A stretch of DNA of 64,000 bases from NCBI GenBank assembly GCA_019637295.1, contig JAHBVX010000007.1, positions 186,001 through 250,000 on the forward strand, written 5' to 3'. The translations under genes and the position numbers were made by a program. The notes below the pieces were generated by a model. That model was not told where the DNA came from, did not search any database, and saw only the letters and a program-made list of their open reading frames with translations. The DNA comes from Polyangiaceae bacterium. Lineage in GTDB: Bacteria; Myxococcota_A; Polyangia; Polyangiales; Polyangiaceae. Of this stretch, positions 15,366 to 23,375 are shown piece by piece (within the stretch, counting starts at the first letter, position 1; every line of letters starts with the position of its first letter).

Positions 15366-16892
15366 TCAGCCCGGCAAGGGCTGCTCGCGCAGATGCCAAG
15401 CGATGCGCAGGGCCATGCTCATGATCGATTGCTGGGGATTCACGCCCAGGCTCGAGGGCAGAATGCTGCCGTCGGCGACGTAGAGGTCCCTCAGGTCCCA
15501 GGCCTGCCCCCAGGGATCCACGACCGAGTTCGCTGCGTTGACCCCCATCCGGCAGGTGCCCAGCGGATGCTGCGAGCCGCACTCCAGGTCACGCCCCTTG
15601 ATCCGGGTGAGATCGATGCGTGCGAGGTCGTCCGCGTCGATGCCGCCCAGCCCGAGCACGGGTAGGAAGACTTCGCGGGCCCCCGCGGCGAAGTAGATCT
15701 CGGCCATCCGGCGCATCAAGACGGGTACCGCAGCGCGGTCGCGGGGGCTCATTCGGTACGTCATCAGGGGTCGCCCGAAGAGGTCGATGATGCGCCCGCC
15801 GCCGTCGTCGTGGATCATGCCGCCGAAGATGGCCAGGTTGGGGATGGTGCGCGCGCGAGCCACGTGCGCGCGGCCGATGCCCGGCATCGTGGCTGCCAGC
15901 ACACCCGGTGGGACGAACAGTCCCACCATCGTGATGCGCTCCGCCTCGAAGGCGTCGAGGTAGACGCTCTGGAGCGCACCTTGCCAGCCGCGGACTGGTT
16001 CGTCGAAGCGAGCCATGACGCGGAAGCCCGGGTGGACGGTGAGATTGCGACCGACCTGCCCGGAGCGGACGCCGATCCCGTTGCGCATGAGCAACAGGGG
16101 AGACGCGAACGCCCCCGCCGCGACGACGACTCGTCGCGCACGGATGGTGAGTCGGCTGCCGGGGGTGCGGGCGGAGCCGGTGAGCGCGCGTCCGCTCACC
16201 CCCGCGACGCGGTCGCCTTTGCGTAGCACGCGATCGACGCGAAGGTCGGAGAAGACGCGTGCGCCGGCGGCCAGCGCTCTGGGCAAGTAGGTCACATCCA
16301 CCGACAGCTTGGCGCCATGGGGGCAGCCGAAATTGCAGCGTCCGCAGCCGTTGCAGCCGCGGGTGTTGCGCCGCACGGGGTGGACCGGGTAGCCGAGCTT
16401 CTGGGCTCCGGCGACGAACAGGGCGGACCCGCGGGAGCGCATCTCCGCAGGCACTTCCTCGACGTGGATGGCTCGCTCCACCTCTTCGAAGTAGGGCGTC
16501 ATGGCCTCTTCCCGCAGCCCCTGAAGTCCGTGCTGCGTCGACCACTCGCGCATGACCGAGCCAGGAATGCGAAAACACACGCCTCCGGTCAGCACGCTCG
16601 ACCCCCCGACACACTGACCCATCATCACGTTGATCATCGGCGTGTCGCCGAGCCCGAGGGCGAAGGTGAGCCCGGCATCTCGCCACATGTGCCGCATGTT
16701 CTCCGACGGTCGCATGTGTGCGTAGCGCTCCGGCGCGACGTGAGCGCCCTCTTCCACGACGATCACGCGCTGTCCGGCCTCGGCGAGCTCCGCGGCGACC
16801 ACGGCGCCGCCCGCGCCTGACCCGACCACGACCACGTCAGCGTCGAGGGCCTCCCGGGCGCTCAGCGCGCTGGCCGACAGCACTTCGCTCAC
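15366..16892 (-). CDS. GMC-family FAD-dependent oxidoreductase
   Basis: 508-residue FAD-dependent alcohol or sterol oxidase of the glucose-methanol-choline (GMC) family. Seen: FAD-binding GSGAGG at about residues 24-29 with VIVVEEG at the end of the second strand, a cysteine cluster GCNGCGRCNFGCPHGAK of the type found in long-chain fatty-alcohol oxidases, and the C-terminal GSQHPLGTCRMG and PQQSIMSMALR motifs containing the catalytic His region. GTG start at 16892 overlaps the stop of the upstream gene (GTGA), indicating translational coupling. The longer upstream frame belongs to that gene's antisense shadow. Substrate not determinable; long-chain alcohol or sterol is the family-based guess. 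Confidence 0.9.
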   Translation of the reverse strand: MSEVLSASALSAREALDADVVVVGSGAGGAVVAAELAEAGQRVIVVEEGAHVAPERYAHMRPSENMRHMWRDAGLTFALGLGDTPMINVMMGQCVGGSSVLTGGVCFRIPGSVMREWSTQHGLQGLREEAMTPYFEEVERAIHVEEVPAEMRSRGSALFVAGAQKLGYPVHPVRRNTRGCNGCGRCNFGCPHGAKLSVDVTYLPRALAAGARVFSDLRVDRVLRKGDRVAGVSGRALTGSARTPGSRLTIRARRVVVAAGAFASPLLLMRNGIGVRSGQVGRNLTVHPGFRVMARFDEPVRGWQGALQSVYLDAFEAERITMVGLFVPPGVLAATMPGIGRAHVARARTIPNLAIFGGMIHDDGGGRIIDLFGRPLMTYRMSPRDRAAVPVLMRRMAEIYFAAGAREVFLPVLGLGGIDADDLARIDLTRIKGRDLECGSQHPLGTCRMGVNAANSVVDPWGQAWDLRDLYVADGSILPSSLGVNPQQSIMSMALRIAWHLREQPLPG

Positions 16893-17359
16893 GGCGGCGC
16901 TCCTGGCGCGCGAAGCGGGACCAAGCACTGGCCGTCGAAGCCGATCTCGCGCGCGACGTCCGGGTGTTCGTAATAGTGAACGCACAGCAGCGCCTTGACC
17001 GCCAAGACGGGGGCACCGAAGCGATCCTCGAGGTGTGACAAGGCATACGCTCGCTCGCGGATTGGCAGGCTCGCGAGCGAACGAAACCGCCCGCAGGAGA
17101 GCGGCGCGAGGAGCCACACCGCCCAGACCGCGAGGGAGAGCACGAGCCGCGTCTGACCGCCCGCGCGCGAGAGGAAGTCGTCGAGCTCGCGCCGCAGCCA
17201 GTCGAGGCGTTCGGGCGGCGGACCCAGGTCGCCTACCGAGAACACGGCCTCGGCGATCACGCTCAACCGGCGGACCAGCCCGGGCGAGTCCCGCTGCCGG
17301 CCGTGCGGGTCGTGCGCGGGGAGCCGCTCGGGCGGGTCGGCGACGTCACGCTCGGTCAT
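16889..17359 (-). CDS. Small partner protein of the GMC oxidoreductase
   Basis: 156-residue helical protein starting at ATG 17359. It has one hydrophobic segment (LVLSLAVWAVWLLAPLSC, about residues 76-93) and a C-terminal part (RERAYALSHLEDRFGAPVLAVKALLC, HYYEHPDVAREIGFDGQC in order) that occurs as an N-terminal or separate module in long-chain alcohol oxidase-like GMC proteins, by my recollection. It is coupled to the GMC gene by a 4-bp overlap, so the two proteins probably act together. The call as a partner rests on that linkage and pattern. Membrane association through the hydrophobic segment is likely. Divergent from sodB. Confidence 0.7.
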   Translation of the reverse strand: MTERDVADPPERLPAHDPHGRQRDSPGLVRRLSVIAEAVFSVGDLGPPPERLDWLRRELDDFLSRAGGQTRLVLSLAVWAVWLLAPLSCGRFRSLASLPIRERAYALSHLEDRFGAPVLAVKALLCVHYYEHPDVAREIGFDGQCLVPLRAPGAPP

Positions 17360-17542
17360 GGGCGGCGCGAAGCCTGGCACGGCGGGGCGCGGGCCCACAA
17401 GCGCACTCGCCCGTTGCTGGACCGCGACCGCGTCCCTATACTGCGCGACCCGGGATGAGGGGCGCACGCTGCGGCGTGCCCTTCGTGACCGCCCGCGGCC
17501 ATTCGGCCAGATCTGACCACGAGACGAAAAGAGGAAACACCG

Positions 17543-18133
17543 ATGGACTTCGTCGTTCCGCCGCTACCGTACGCCAAGGACGCACTCGAACCCGTGATGA
17601 AGCAGGAGACGCTCGAGTTTCATTACGAGAAGCACCACAAGGGGTACATGACGAAGCTCGCCGGGCTGCTCGAAGGCAAGCCAGAAGCCAGCAAGTCCCT
17701 GGTCGAGGTGATCAAGACCAGCTCCGGGGGAGTGTTCAACAACGCGGCGCAGATCTACAACCACACCTTCTTCTGGGACGGGCTCGCGCCCGGGGGCGGC
17801 GGAGCGCCGCCTGCAGGTGCCGTCGCGGATCTCATCGCGCGCGACTTCGGCAGCTGGGAGAAGTTTCGAGAGGAGTGGATCCGGGTGGGTGCCGGTCGCT
17901 TCGGGAGCGGCTACGTGTGGCTCGTACTCGACGGCGGCAGCGCGAAGGTGCTCGACACGCCGAACGCGGAGACTCCCCTCACGACCCAGGCGACCCCGCT
18001 GCTCACGACCGACGTGTGGGAGCACGCGTACTATCTGGATCACCGCAACAATCGCAACGCGTTCCTCGAGATCTTCTGCGACAAGCTCATCAACTGGGAG
18101 TTCGTCAGCAAGAACCTCGCTACCGCCAGGTGA
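17543..18133 (+). CDS. sodB: Iron superoxide dismutase
   Basis: 196-residue cytoplasmic superoxide dismutase that converts superoxide to hydrogen peroxide and oxygen. All four metal ligands are in place: His27, His74 (YNHTFFW), Asp157 and His161 (DVWEHAYYLDH). Gln70 in the NNAAQ motif is the residue that marks the iron type rather than manganese type. The ATG follows GAGGA with 7-base spacing. It is divergent from the GMC operon and convergent with 18191-18661; an inverted repeat between them (18145-18179) is a candidate terminator. Length and motifs are fully typical. Confidence 0.95.
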   Translation: MDFVVPPLPYAKDALEPVMKQETLEFHYEKHHKGYMTKLAGLLEGKPEASKSLVEVIKTSSGGVFNNAAQIYNHTFFWDGLAPGGGGAPPAGAVADLIARDFGSWEKFREEWIRVGAGRFGSGYVWLVLDGGSAKVLDTPNAETPLTTQATPLLTTDVWEHAYYLDHRNNRNAFLEIFCDKLINWEFVSKNLATAR

Positions 18134-18144
18134 CGGCGCGGGGC

Positions 18145-18179
18145 GCCGCCAAGCTGCCGGGTGACCGCGGCTTGGCGGC
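18145..18179. terminator. Inverted repeat between convergent genes
   Basis: GCCGCCAAGC (18145-18154) pairs perfectly with GCTTGGCGGC (18170-18179) across a 15-base loop. It lies between sodB and the convergent gene ending at 18191, so it could terminate either transcript. There is no T run, so intrinsic termination is uncertain. Confidence 0.45.
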
Positions 18180-18190
18180 CCGCCGGGGCG

Positions 18191-18661
18191 TCAACCCGAG
18201 GTCTTGGGTACCGGCAGGATGGGTGCCCAGATCAGCCGCTCGAGCAGCGAGTCGCTCGCCATCATTCCGCGATCGCTGAAGTACAAGGCGTTGGTCTCAT
18301 CGCCCTCGCGTTGCTCGCCGACGAAGACGATGCCCTGGCCGCTCTCGTTGTACCCCAGCTGTACGATGGCGTTCTTGAGCCAACGCCCACCCCCTTCGAA
18401 CTCGAGAGTCTCCGGCAGCGTGTAGTAGCCCTCGGACGGCAACGCCTTGAGCGTCTTGGCCCAGGTCGGGGACCGGAGCGGCGTGGTGGGCTCGCCCCAG
18501 AACCAACGGTTGTTCCGGTTTTGTCCGGGCCGCACGACGAACTTGAGCCCGCCGTTCTGGGGCTGTCCGACGTAGACCAACACCCCCGCCGGGAAGGCGT
18601 CTTCGTGACCAGGGTAGGGCTGAGTGGTGCGATACAGGCCGGGATCGGGAAGGTCGAGCAT
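18191..18661 (-). CDS. Conserved-looking protein of unknown function
   Basis: 156-residue soluble protein beginning MLDLPDPGLYRTTQPYPGHE. It is rich in aromatic residues and glycine (NNRWFWGEP, GYYTLPETLEF, NESGQGIVFVGE) with an even spread of strands, and has no signal peptide, Cys pair or known active site. The look is of a compact beta protein. Codon use and reading frame are clean, and no overlapping alternative is better. The ATG is close to a GAGG-like site on the minus strand (about 18668-18672). No family recognised. It stands alone between sodB and the CAP-domain lipoprotein. Confidence 0.65.
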   Translation of the reverse strand: MLDLPDPGLYRTTQPYPGHEDAFPAGVLVYVGQPQNGGLKFVVRPGQNRNNRWFWGEPTTPLRSPTWAKTLKALPSEGYYTLPETLEFEGGGRWLKNAIVQLGYNESGQGIVFVGEQREGDETNALYFSDRGMMASDSLLERLIWAPILPVPKTSG

Positions 18662-18777
18662 TGTGAAGAGGGGCTCCTGCTGGTGAAAACGGAGCGCAAT
18701 CTAACCCATCGCGTCCCGAGCACAACCCACCCGTGTGTCGCTTTGCCCAGACCCTGCGGCTGACGTAGAAGTGGGCC

Positions 18778-19701
18778 ATGTCGACGCGCGCCGCGGCCTT
18801 CTGCCTCGGACTTCTCGCCTGTGGATGCAACGCTCCTGGTCACAGCGGGGGCGGAAAGCTGAGCCCGGGGGATTTGGCCGAGACCCCCCTCGGTCTCGAA
18901 GCCGCGCGTCGCTACGTCCTCGACGCCGTGAACCGGGATCGCCGCGCCGCCGGACTGCAGCCGGTGGTTCGCGACGAGGCTGCCGAGCGAGCAGCCCAGC
19001 GCCACGTCGCCGACATGATCGCCCAGGGCTTCACGGCCCACTGGGGCAGCGACGGCTCCGTCCCCGAGCAGCGCTACACGGAAGCAGGCGGCGAAGACTT
19101 CGTGCAAGAGAACGCCGCGTGCTTCTTCGACGGCATCCCCCGCGAGCTCGACCCCGAGCCCGAGTTCTCCGCAGACCAGCTCGATCGTATCCAGAGCGCG
19201 TTCCTGAACGAGCTGCCCCCCGCTGACGGTCACCGGCAAAACATCCTCAAGCCGGCGCACAACCTGCTGGGGGTTGGTCTCGCCAAGCCGGTCGGCGTCG
19301 ATCAGCCCTGCATGGCGCAAGAGTTCGTGGACCGCTACGGCACCTACGAGCCGCTGCCGGCGAGGGCGCGCGTCGGCCAGGAGCTCGAGGTGCGCGGCAG
19401 CGTCCACCCGCCCGTGGAGTTCGGTGGCATCGGCGTCTCACGCATCGATTTGGCGCGCAGCTTGCCCCCGGCGCACCTCAACGCGACGAGCGTGTACGCG
19501 GTCCCGGAGCCCTTCGTCCTGTACTTCCCCGCAGGCTTCAAGACGCCGAAGCCCGTGGCGCTCGACGGCGCTCGCTTCTCTGTCGTGTTGCCGCTCTCCG
19601 AGGACGGAAGGCCCGGCCGCTATGGGGTCAGCGTGTGGGTTCGACACCCTCAGAGCGAGGTCCTGGTCATGACCAGCCTGCGCACCGTGCTGGTGGACTG
19701 A
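18778..19701 (+). CDS. CAP/SCP-domain lipoprotein
   Basis: 307-residue secreted lipoprotein of the CAP (SCP/PR-1) superfamily. The N terminus carries a lipobox LLACGC. The CAP domain (about residues 40-190) shows the patterned helix ARRYVLDAVNRDRRAAGLQP, HWGSDGSVPEQRYTEAGG with the first His, and DGHRQNIL followed by NLLGVGLA, which correspond to the CAP cavity His/Glu residues. The C-terminal part (about 200-307) is a separate beta-rich domain. Bacterial CAP proteins are extracellular, often of unknown activity. There is no obvious operon; the next gene, a MerR regulator, follows after 72 bp. Confidence 0.85.
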   Translation: MSTRAAAFCLGLLACGCNAPGHSGGGKLSPGDLAETPLGLEAARRYVLDAVNRDRRAAGLQPVVRDEAAERAAQRHVADMIAQGFTAHWGSDGSVPEQRYTEAGGEDFVQENAACFFDGIPRELDPEPEFSADQLDRIQSAFLNELPPADGHRQNILKPAHNLLGVGLAKPVGVDQPCMAQEFVDRYGTYEPLPARARVGQELEVRGSVHPPVEFGGIGVSRIDLARSLPPAHLNATSVYAVPEPFVLYFPAGFKTPKPVALDGARFSVVLPLSEDGRPGRYGVSVWVRHPQSEVLVMTSLRTVLVD

Positions 19702-19773
19702 GCAGGCAGGGCAGGGCGCCAGAAGAGCCCTTGCCGTCTCGAGCAAGATGTGAGAAGTTCGACTTCCTACTTC

Positions 19774-20517
19774 ATGCAGGAACCCGAGCTCCTCCGGATG
19801 GCGGATCTGGCGCGCCAGAGCGGCGTGCCCGCGGCGACCATCAAGCACTACATGCGCGAAGGGCTCTTACCCGGGCCCCGCCGCAAGACGGCCCGCAACA
19901 TGGCCTACTACGACGCCGCGCTGGTGGAGCGGATCGCGGCCATCAAGCGGCTGCAGCGCGAGCAGTTCCTCCCCTTGGGGGTGATCCGAACCGTGCTCGA
20001 CGCCTCCGGCGAGCTGCCCCCCGAGTGGGTGGCGGCGCGCAGCATCGAGCGAACGCTGGCCGAGTCGAACGACGAGCGGTCCAAGACCCGCGCCGAGCTG
20101 CTCGCTGCCGGGGTCGCGGAGCGGGAGCTCGAGTTCCTCGAGGAGCTCGGGGCGGTGCGCGCCGCGGGCACGGGCGACCAGGCGCGCTACGCGAGCGACG
20201 ACGTGGAGTTGCTCCGGACACTAGGTGCAGCGAGGCGAGCAGGGATCGATGCCACCATGCTGCCGGTCGAGGTGCTGTCGCGCTACGTCGAAGCCATCAG
20301 TGCGCTCGTGCGCGCCGAGGTCGAGCTGTTCCGGGACGGCGTGCTGCCTCGGGCCGGTGATCGCCTCGAGGGCTTGTCGGAAGTCGCGATCACGCTGAGC
20401 GAGCGGCTGGTCGTGCTGCTCCGGCGCAAGCTCATCCCCCGCACGTTCGAAGCAATGGTCGGCGACGCGGGCGCACCGGCGACCGCGCGCAGGCGAACTC
20501 CCAGGAGAAGTCGATGA
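19774..20517 (+). CDS. MerR-family transcriptional regulator
   Basis: 247-residue regulator with an N-terminal MerR winged helix (about residues 5-75: LLRMADLARQSGVPAATIKH, YMREGLLPGP, then AIKRLQ). The middle is helical, and a second segment (AGVAERELEFLEELGAVRAA, YASDDVELLRTL) looks like another DNA-binding or dimer module. No Cys metal-binding motif typical of metal-sensing MerR. ATG at 19774 is preferred; an in-frame GTG at 19750 adds eight residues. The stop overlaps the ATG of the hydrolase gene (ATGA), so the regulator and lipoprotein hydrolase are translated together, which suggests regulation of the same function. Confidence 0.85.
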   Translation: MQEPELLRMADLARQSGVPAATIKHYMREGLLPGPRRKTARNMAYYDAALVERIAAIKRLQREQFLPLGVIRTVLDASGELPPEWVAARSIERTLAESNDERSKTRAELLAAGVAERELEFLEELGAVRAAGTGDQARYASDDVELLRTLGAARRAGIDATMLPVEVLSRYVEAISALVRAEVELFRDGVLPRAGDRLEGLSEVAITLSERLVVLLRRKLIPRTFEAMVGDAGAPATARRRTPRRSR

Positions 20518-21620
20518 AACACGGATTGGGATTGGTCGGGGTCGGGTTGCTGCTCACCGCCTGTGGCGGCTCGGACTCGAGCCCGCTCTCGGGCTCGGGG
20601 GGCCAGGGCGGCGGCGCCGGCTCGAGCGGCGCGTCGGCGGCCGGGGGACAGGCGGGGATCGGCGGACAGGGCGGGCTGTCGGGACAGGGTGGGGCAGGCG
20701 CGGCCGGGGCGAGCGGGGGCTCCGGTGGCAGCCCGACGACGCCGAGCCCCCTCGGCGAGGGGCCGCTCGCCACCACCGTGTACACCGCCAACGCGACGGT
20801 TGGCGCGACGGGCAGCACCGTGCCGCTGCGCTGCCACGTGCCCGAAGGCAGCGGGGCGGTGCCGTTGGTCGTGGTCGCCCACGGCTTTCAGCTGCCGGCG
20901 TCCCAGTACGAAGTGACCACCCGCCACCTCGCGGGATTTGGCTTCGTCACGTGCACCGCGGACTACCCCGCGGGGTTCATCCCCAACCACGCGAACAGCG
21001 CCAAGGATCTGCTCGGAGCCATCGACTACCTCCTCGGCGCCTCGAAGGCCGCGGGCAACCCGTTGAGCGGTCGCATCGACGAGAGCCAGATTGGCCTGAC
21101 CGGGCATAGCCTGGGTGGCAAGCTGAGCGTGCTCGCGGCTGCAGCCGACGCGCGGGTTCGAGCCGTGCTCGGTCTCGACCCGGTGGACTCCTCCATGCTG
21201 TGCTCGCCGACCGACTGCCCGGACGCCAGCGACAAGTTGCCGCTGCCGATCCCCACGGCCTTCCTCGGCGAGACGCTGGACTCGACCGCCACTGGCTTCG
21301 GCCAGGCCTGCGCGCCCGCGGCCGACAACTTTCAGACCTTCTACGCCAAGGCGTCGGCGCCGAGCCTGGAGGTGACGCTGATCGGCGCCAATCACATGAG
21401 CTTCCTCGACGACCCGAGCACCTGCGGGACGGTCTGCTCGTTCTGCAAGCAGCCCACCAAGCCCCACGCCGAGCTGATCGCCGTGACGCGCGCCTACCTG
21501 GTCGCCTTCTTCAGCCGCTATTTGCGGGGTGAACTCGGCTATGACTCCTGGCTCGTGGGCGCCGACGCTCAGGCGAACTTCGTGGCTCCCGGCCGGGTCA
21601 CGCTGGCCTCCAAACCCTGA
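20514..21620 (+). CDS. Lipoprotein alpha/beta hydrolase
   Basis: 368-residue predicted surface lipoprotein with an alpha/beta hydrolase domain. The lipobox is LLTACG at the end of an N-terminal signal, followed by a Gly/Ser/Ala linker (about 25-75). The hydrolase has the oxyanion segment VVVAHGFQ, the nucleophile elbow GHSLGG, and a late ANHMSFLD segment carrying the likely catalytic His, with an Asp or Glu in between. The pattern is closest to dienelactone hydrolase/chlorophyllase-type esterases with a TADYPAGF strand-turn. Substrate is probably an ester; lipase or polyester activity is speculation. Its start overlaps the MerR stop by 4 bp. Confidence 0.85.
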   Translation: MKHGLGLVGVGLLLTACGGSDSSPLSGSGGQGGGAGSSGASAAGGQAGIGGQGGLSGQGGAGAAGASGGSGGSPTTPSPLGEGPLATTVYTANATVGATGSTVPLRCHVPEGSGAVPLVVVAHGFQLPASQYEVTTRHLAGFGFVTCTADYPAGFIPNHANSAKDLLGAIDYLLGASKAAGNPLSGRIDESQIGLTGHSLGGKLSVLAAAADARVRAVLGLDPVDSSMLCSPTDCPDASDKLPLPIPTAFLGETLDSTATGFGQACAPAADNFQTFYAKASAPSLEVTLIGANHMSFLDDPSTCGTVCSFCKQPTKPHAELIAVTRAYLVAFFSRYLRGELGYDSWLVGADAQANFVAPGRVTLASKP

Positions 21621-21693
21621 GGCGTGCGCCCGGTGTTGGCGGGCGTGGGCTTGCATCGCTTGGCCGGGCGGGCGAGAAGCACGGACGATTGCC

Positions 21694-22560
21694 ATGTCCG
21701 TGCAGGTCGGTGACGTCATTCGGGAGCGCTGGGAGCTCGCCGAGATCGTGGGTCGCGGCGGTCACTCGGTCATCTACCGCGCCCGGGACCGGGAGACGGG
21801 CGCGGAGGTCGCGGTCAAGGTCTTGCACCAAGTCGCGGCGGAGAGTCCGGAGCTGTCGATTCGCTTGGTGCGAGAGCACCGCATCCTCGGTCGGCTCGCG
21901 GGCTCCGCAGCAGTCCAGGTTCATCGGCTGACCAGCACACCCGACGGTGTGTTGTGTCTGGTGATGGAGCTGCTTCGCGGTGAAGACTTGGACGAGCAAC
22001 TGGCGCGCCTCGAGCGAACCGGTGAGCGATTGTCGGTGAATCGACTGCTCGAGCTGCTCGACCCCATCGTGGAGACGCTGGATTTGGCGCACGAGCACGA
22101 CATCGTTCATCGGGATCTGAAGCCCGGGAACATCTTCGTGTTGGAGCGCAGCGGGGCGGGTCAGGTCCCGGTCCGACTGCTCGACTTCGGGCTGGCCAAG
22201 TTGGGTTCGGCCAGCCCGCTCACCAGCGCGGAGATGGTCATCGGCTCGCCGAGCTACATCGCCCCGGAGGTCTGGCAGGGGAACGGGACGAAGGCCGACC
22301 ATCGGATGGACGTGTACTCCCTCGGCGCCATCGTCTTTCGTGCCCTCGCCGGGCGTGTACCCTTCGAGGGTGAGTCCCTGCGCGCCAAGGTGCAGAAGGT
22401 GATCCACGCCCCCCGCCCGAGCCTAAGGGCACTGAGGCCGGACCTGCCCGAGGAGATCGACCGCTGGGTAGCGCAGGCCCTCGCGGTCGATCCTGCGCGA
22501 CGATTCTCCCGAGCCGGGGCGCTGTGGACCGCGCTCGGCGCGGTCCTGACGGCAGGCTGA
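21694..22560 (+). CDS. Soluble Ser/Thr protein kinase
   Basis: 288-residue eukaryotic-type kinase consisting of little more than the catalytic domain. Seen: Gly-rich loop GRGGHSVIYRA, lysine in VAVKVLHQ, the HRDLKPGNIF catalytic loop (His-Arg-Asp and Asn), the DFGLAK magnesium motif, and IAPEVWQG. There is no membrane segment or extracellular sensor domain, so it is cytoplasmic and must be controlled by other proteins. The start is the ATG at 21694 in front of SVQVGDVIRERWELAEIVGR; the upstream frame is the 3' end of the hydrolase shadow. Candidate readers of its phosphorylation are the FHA proteins at 2348-4865, but there is no sequence link. Confidence 0.92.
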   Translation: MSVQVGDVIRERWELAEIVGRGGHSVIYRARDRETGAEVAVKVLHQVAAESPELSIRLVREHRILGRLAGSAAVQVHRLTSTPDGVLCLVMELLRGEDLDEQLARLERTGERLSVNRLLELLDPIVETLDLAHEHDIVHRDLKPGNIFVLERSGAGQVPVRLLDFGLAKLGSASPLTSAEMVIGSPSYIAPEVWQGNGTKADHRMDVYSLGAIVFRALAGRVPFEGESLRAKVQKVIHAPRPSLRALRPDLPEEIDRWVAQALAVDPARRFSRAGALWTALGAVLTAG

Positions 22561-22642
22561 CGCCCGGCCCGGCAACCCAGCTGACGCTCGCGCGGATTTG
22601 CAGTAGGGGTCGTCGGCGATCGCCGTCGCCCGAGGAGACCCC

Positions 22643-23353
22643 ATGGCACCACCCAAGAAGAGCGCATCGAAGACTCCGACCGCCAAGCCGAGCGCGGCGA
22701 AGAAGGTGACGAAGAAGACCGCCGCCAAGCCGAGCGCGGCGAAGAAGGTGGCGAAGAAGACCGCCGCCAAGCCGACTGCGGCGAAGAAGGTGACGAAGAA
22801 GACCGCCGCCAAGCCGACCGCGGCGAAGAAGCCGGCCGCCAAGCCGACCGCGGCGAAGAAGAGCGCGGCGCCGCCGATAGGCGCCCTGGCGGTTGCCGCG
22901 GGCCAGCGGGCCCCCGAGTTCGAGCTGCCCGATCAGGACGGCGCGCTGGTGCGCTCGTCCGAGCTCACGGGCACGCGCTATGTACTGTACTTCTACCCCA
23001 AGGACGACACGCCAGGCTGTACCGTGGAGGCCTCGGACTTCCGCGAGCTGCTGCCGGCGTTCAAGCGGGCCGGGGTGCGGGTGCTGGGGGTCAGCCCGGA
23101 CTCTTGCGGCAGTCACGCCCGCTTCGCGCGCAAGCACCGACTGTCGTTCACGCTGCTCTCGGACGAGGCCAAGGTCCTCGCGGGCCGCTACGGCGTGTGG
23201 GTAGAGAAGAAGCAATACGGCCGAGCGTACATGGGCATCGAGCGCAGCACCTTCCTGGTGGGCGCCGATGGCGTCATACGTCGCGTTTGGCGCAGCGTCA
23301 AAGTCGCGGGACACGCGTCGTCGGTGCTCGCGGCGGCGCGCGAGCGTGGCTGA
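22643..23353 (+). CDS. bcp: Peroxiredoxin (BCP/PrxQ) with histone-H1-like tail
   Basis: 236-residue thiol peroxidase of the BCP/PrxQ type joined to a long basic tail. Residues 1-76 are repeats of AKP(S/T)AAKKVTKKTA-like blocks, similar to histone H1 and bacterial HU-type lysine/alanine-rich tails, which bind nucleic acid without sequence specificity. Residues 80-236 are the peroxiredoxin: peroxidatic Cys126 in DTPGCT. The usual resolving Cys five residues on is replaced (EAS), and Cys155 in SPDSCGSH is the only other candidate partner. The family domain is otherwise normal in length. The ATG has GAGGA 8 bases upstream. The tail would place the enzyme on the nucleoid; this is an inference. It is followed 22 bp later by a lipoprotein gene. 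Confidence 0.92.
   Translation: MAPPKKSASKTPTAKPSAAKKVTKKTAAKPSAAKKVAKKTAAKPTAAKKVTKKTAAKPTAAKKPAAKPTAAKKSAAPPIGALAVAAGQRAPEFELPDQDGALVRSSELTGTRYVLYFYPKDDTPGCTVEASDFRELLPAFKRAGVRVLGVSPDSCGSHARFARKHRLSFTLLSDEAKVLAGRYGVWVEKKQYGRAYMGIERSTFLVGADGVIRRVWRSVKVAGHASSVLAAARERG
22677..22866 (+). repeat. Imperfect coding repeat of the Lys/Ala tail
   Basis: About four and a half copies of an imperfect unit of roughly 42 bp encode the AAKP-AAKK-VTKK blocks of the peroxiredoxin tail. Copies differ at a few third positions and at one or two codons, so the array is under protein-level selection rather than a recent perfect duplication. Such arrays expand and contract readily, so tail length may vary between strains. 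Confidence 0.7.
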
Positions 23354-23375
23354 TGGAGCAGCGCCGGAGCGAGCC

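Noticed and set aside
22677-22866. Possible CRISPR-like array
   Set aside because: The repeats have no spacers and encode a continuous Lys/Ala tail in frame with a peroxiredoxin.
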